Positions 63,201 through 64,000 of a stretch of 64,000 bases of DNA are shown in pieces. The position numbers were made by a program, and so were the translations under genes. The stretch is from positions 1-64,000 of the forward strand of contig JACJZH010000013.1 in the NCBI GenBank assembly GCA_020635695.1. Reading direction: 5' to 3'. The notes under the pieces are model-generated. The model ran no database searches, had not been told where the DNA came from, and saw only the letters and a program-made list of their open reading frames with translations. Each line of letters opens with the position of its first letter. Position 1 is the first letter of the stretch. The stretch comes from Flavobacteriales bacterium. Lineage in GTDB: Bacteria > Bacteroidota > Bacteroidia > Flavobacteriales_F > PHOS-HE28.

Positions 63201-64000
63201 GGTGTCGGGTTTCCCAACAGGTCCAGCAGCTCGGCGTTCGGCACGCGTCCGCTGCGGTCGGTGCTGTAAGCCGGTCGGAGCCGGTCCAGGAAGTACATCT
63301 GCATCTCGCCCTTGTTCTTCACCTGGAGCGGTCCGCGGGGCGTGCACTGGACGTACTCCATGACACCGGCGTAGGTGGCGCCCGAGAGGTTGATGCGGCC
63401 GGGGGCGCCGTTGCTCTCCATCCGGCTGGCCAGGTTCACCGTGTCGCCCCACACGTCGTAGGCGAACTTCTTCTCGCCCACCACGCCGGCGATCACCGGA
63501 CCGGTATGGATGCCGATGCGGATGGGCCATTCAGCCAGACCTTCCCGGGCGCGTTCCCGGTTCACCCGGTCGGCCTCATCCAGCATGGCCAGCGCCATCA
63601 GCACCATGGCCAGTGCATGTTGCGGATGTTCTTCGGGCAATCCCGCCGCGCACATGTAGGCGTCCCCGATGGTCTTGATCTTCTCGATGCCGAATCGATC
63701 GGTGAGCCGGTCGAAGGCCCGGAAGAACCGGTCCAGGTCGCTCACCAGGCGCGTGTCCCCCAGCTCGGCACTGAACCGGGTGAAGCCCTGGAAGTCGCTG
63801 AACAGCACCGTGCACGACGGGTAGCTGTGCGCCTGGGCCTGGCCGTGCTCGCGCAGTTCCAGCGCCGTGCTCTCCGGGAGGATGTTCAGCAGCAGACGTT
63901 CGCTGCGGTGCTTTTCCTCGGCCAGTTCGCTCGTGCGCTCGCGTACCATGCCCTCCAGCCGTTCCCTGTCGCGCCGGAGCTTGCGCGTGCGCAATTGCAC
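63197..64000 (-). CDS. Class III adenylate/guanylate cyclase, N-terminus cut by window edge
   Basis: The 267 visible residues start in a basic coiled-coil linker (LERMV-like ERLEGMVRERTSELAEE) and run into a complete class III cyclase domain. Metal-binding Asp residues are in VLFSDFQGFTRF and KTIGDAYMCAAG. The substrate-selecting Lys (IEKIKTIGD) and Asp (AYDVWGDTVN), plus the N...R pair of DTVNLASRMES, favour ATP over GTP. The missing N-terminus probably carries a sensor (TPR or 7TM-type) and lies beyond 64000. It is coupled to the membrane-protein gene. The first visible codon is not a real start. Confidence 0.93.
   Translation of the reverse strand: MQLRTRKLRRDRERLEGMVRERTSELAEEKHRSERLLLNILPESTALELREHGQAQAHSYPSCTVLFSDFQGFTRFSAELGDTRLVSDLDRFFRAFDRLTDRFGIEKIKTIGDAYMCAAGLPEEHPQHALAMVLMALAMLDEADRVNRERAREGLAEWPIRIGIHTGPVIAGVVGEKKFAYDVWGDTVNLASRMESNGAPGRINLSGATYAGVMEYVQCTPRGPLQVKNKGEMQMYFLDRLRPAYSTDRSGRVPNAELLDLLGNPTP

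Overview
The window is 64 kb of high-GC DNA that reads as a Bacteroidota chromosome, most likely a Flavobacteriales-like lineage with raised GC. The evidence is a fused lpxC/fabZ gene inside an lpxD-lpxC/fabZ-lpxA cluster, a porX gene (receiver plus PglZ-type domain) next to tsaE and an alanine dehydrogenase gene, several secreted proteins ending in type IX secretion (T9SS) sorting domains, and no Shine-Dalgarno sequences. The octamer TAnnTT(T/C)G recurs just upstream of at least 15 start codons and looks like a GC-shifted form of the Bacteroidota -7 promoter box. The taxonomic call is inference. No rRNA, tRNA, CRISPR array, insertion sequence or prophage was seen.

Layout. 0-3.6 kb: pyruvate dehydrogenase E2, a small lipoprotein, a methyltransferase preceded by dispersed palindromic repeats, and an AT-rich lipoprotein gene that looks foreign. 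3.6-10.2 kb: recG, a translationally coupled pair predicted to act on ether lipids (AGMO-like hydroxylase and TMEM86/YhhN-like lysoplasmalogenase), and pheT. 10.2-16.5 kb: an ECF sigma factor with an overlapping membrane/beta-barrel partner gene, a PKD-type T9SS cargo gene, a long-form urocanate hydratase and a small DUF5522-type gene. 16.7-21.3 kb: a LysM glucosaminidase, a truncated haemoglobin, a large anchored protein of unknown function and rnhB. 21.3-27.4 kb: a surface polysaccharide locus (GT4 glycosyltransferase, flippase, two Wzz-like proteins, Wzy-like polymerase/ligase). 27.4-37 kb, all on the minus strand: a PP2C phosphatase, a second LpxD-like gene, efp, an ABC ATPase, lpxA, lpxC/fabZ, lpxD, a DUF2911 gene, an SDR gene and an HD-domain gene. 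This is the lipid A core cluster. 37-44.7 kb: porX-tsaE-ald and a small membrane protein gene, then recQ-bestrophin and proline dehydrogenase on the minus strand. 44.8-56.4 kb: T9SS cargo genes interleaved with housekeeping genes, including aroB - two tandem paralogous cargo genes - aroA, a large beta-propeller cargo gene, and fhs. 56.4-64 kb: a small secreted protein, a GNAT acetyltransferase, a 1372-residue metzincin protease with an unusual C-terminal module, a polytopic membrane protein and a truncated class III nucleotide cyclase.

How the genes fit together. Most of the non-housekeeping content concerns the envelope: lipid A synthesis, surface polysaccharide, T9SS control (PorX) and T9SS cargo. 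Genes are packed very tightly. Seven same-strand pairs share an ATGA stop/start overlap and three convergent pairs overlap at their 3' ends.

The most unusual observations are an EF-P whose loop tip lacks the usual lysine, the coupled ether-lipid pair, a mosaic tandem cargo duplication that splits aroB from aroA, a conserved-looking non-canonical C-terminal module on the metzincin, and promoter boxes so close to some start codons that leaderless or near-leaderless mRNAs are likely.
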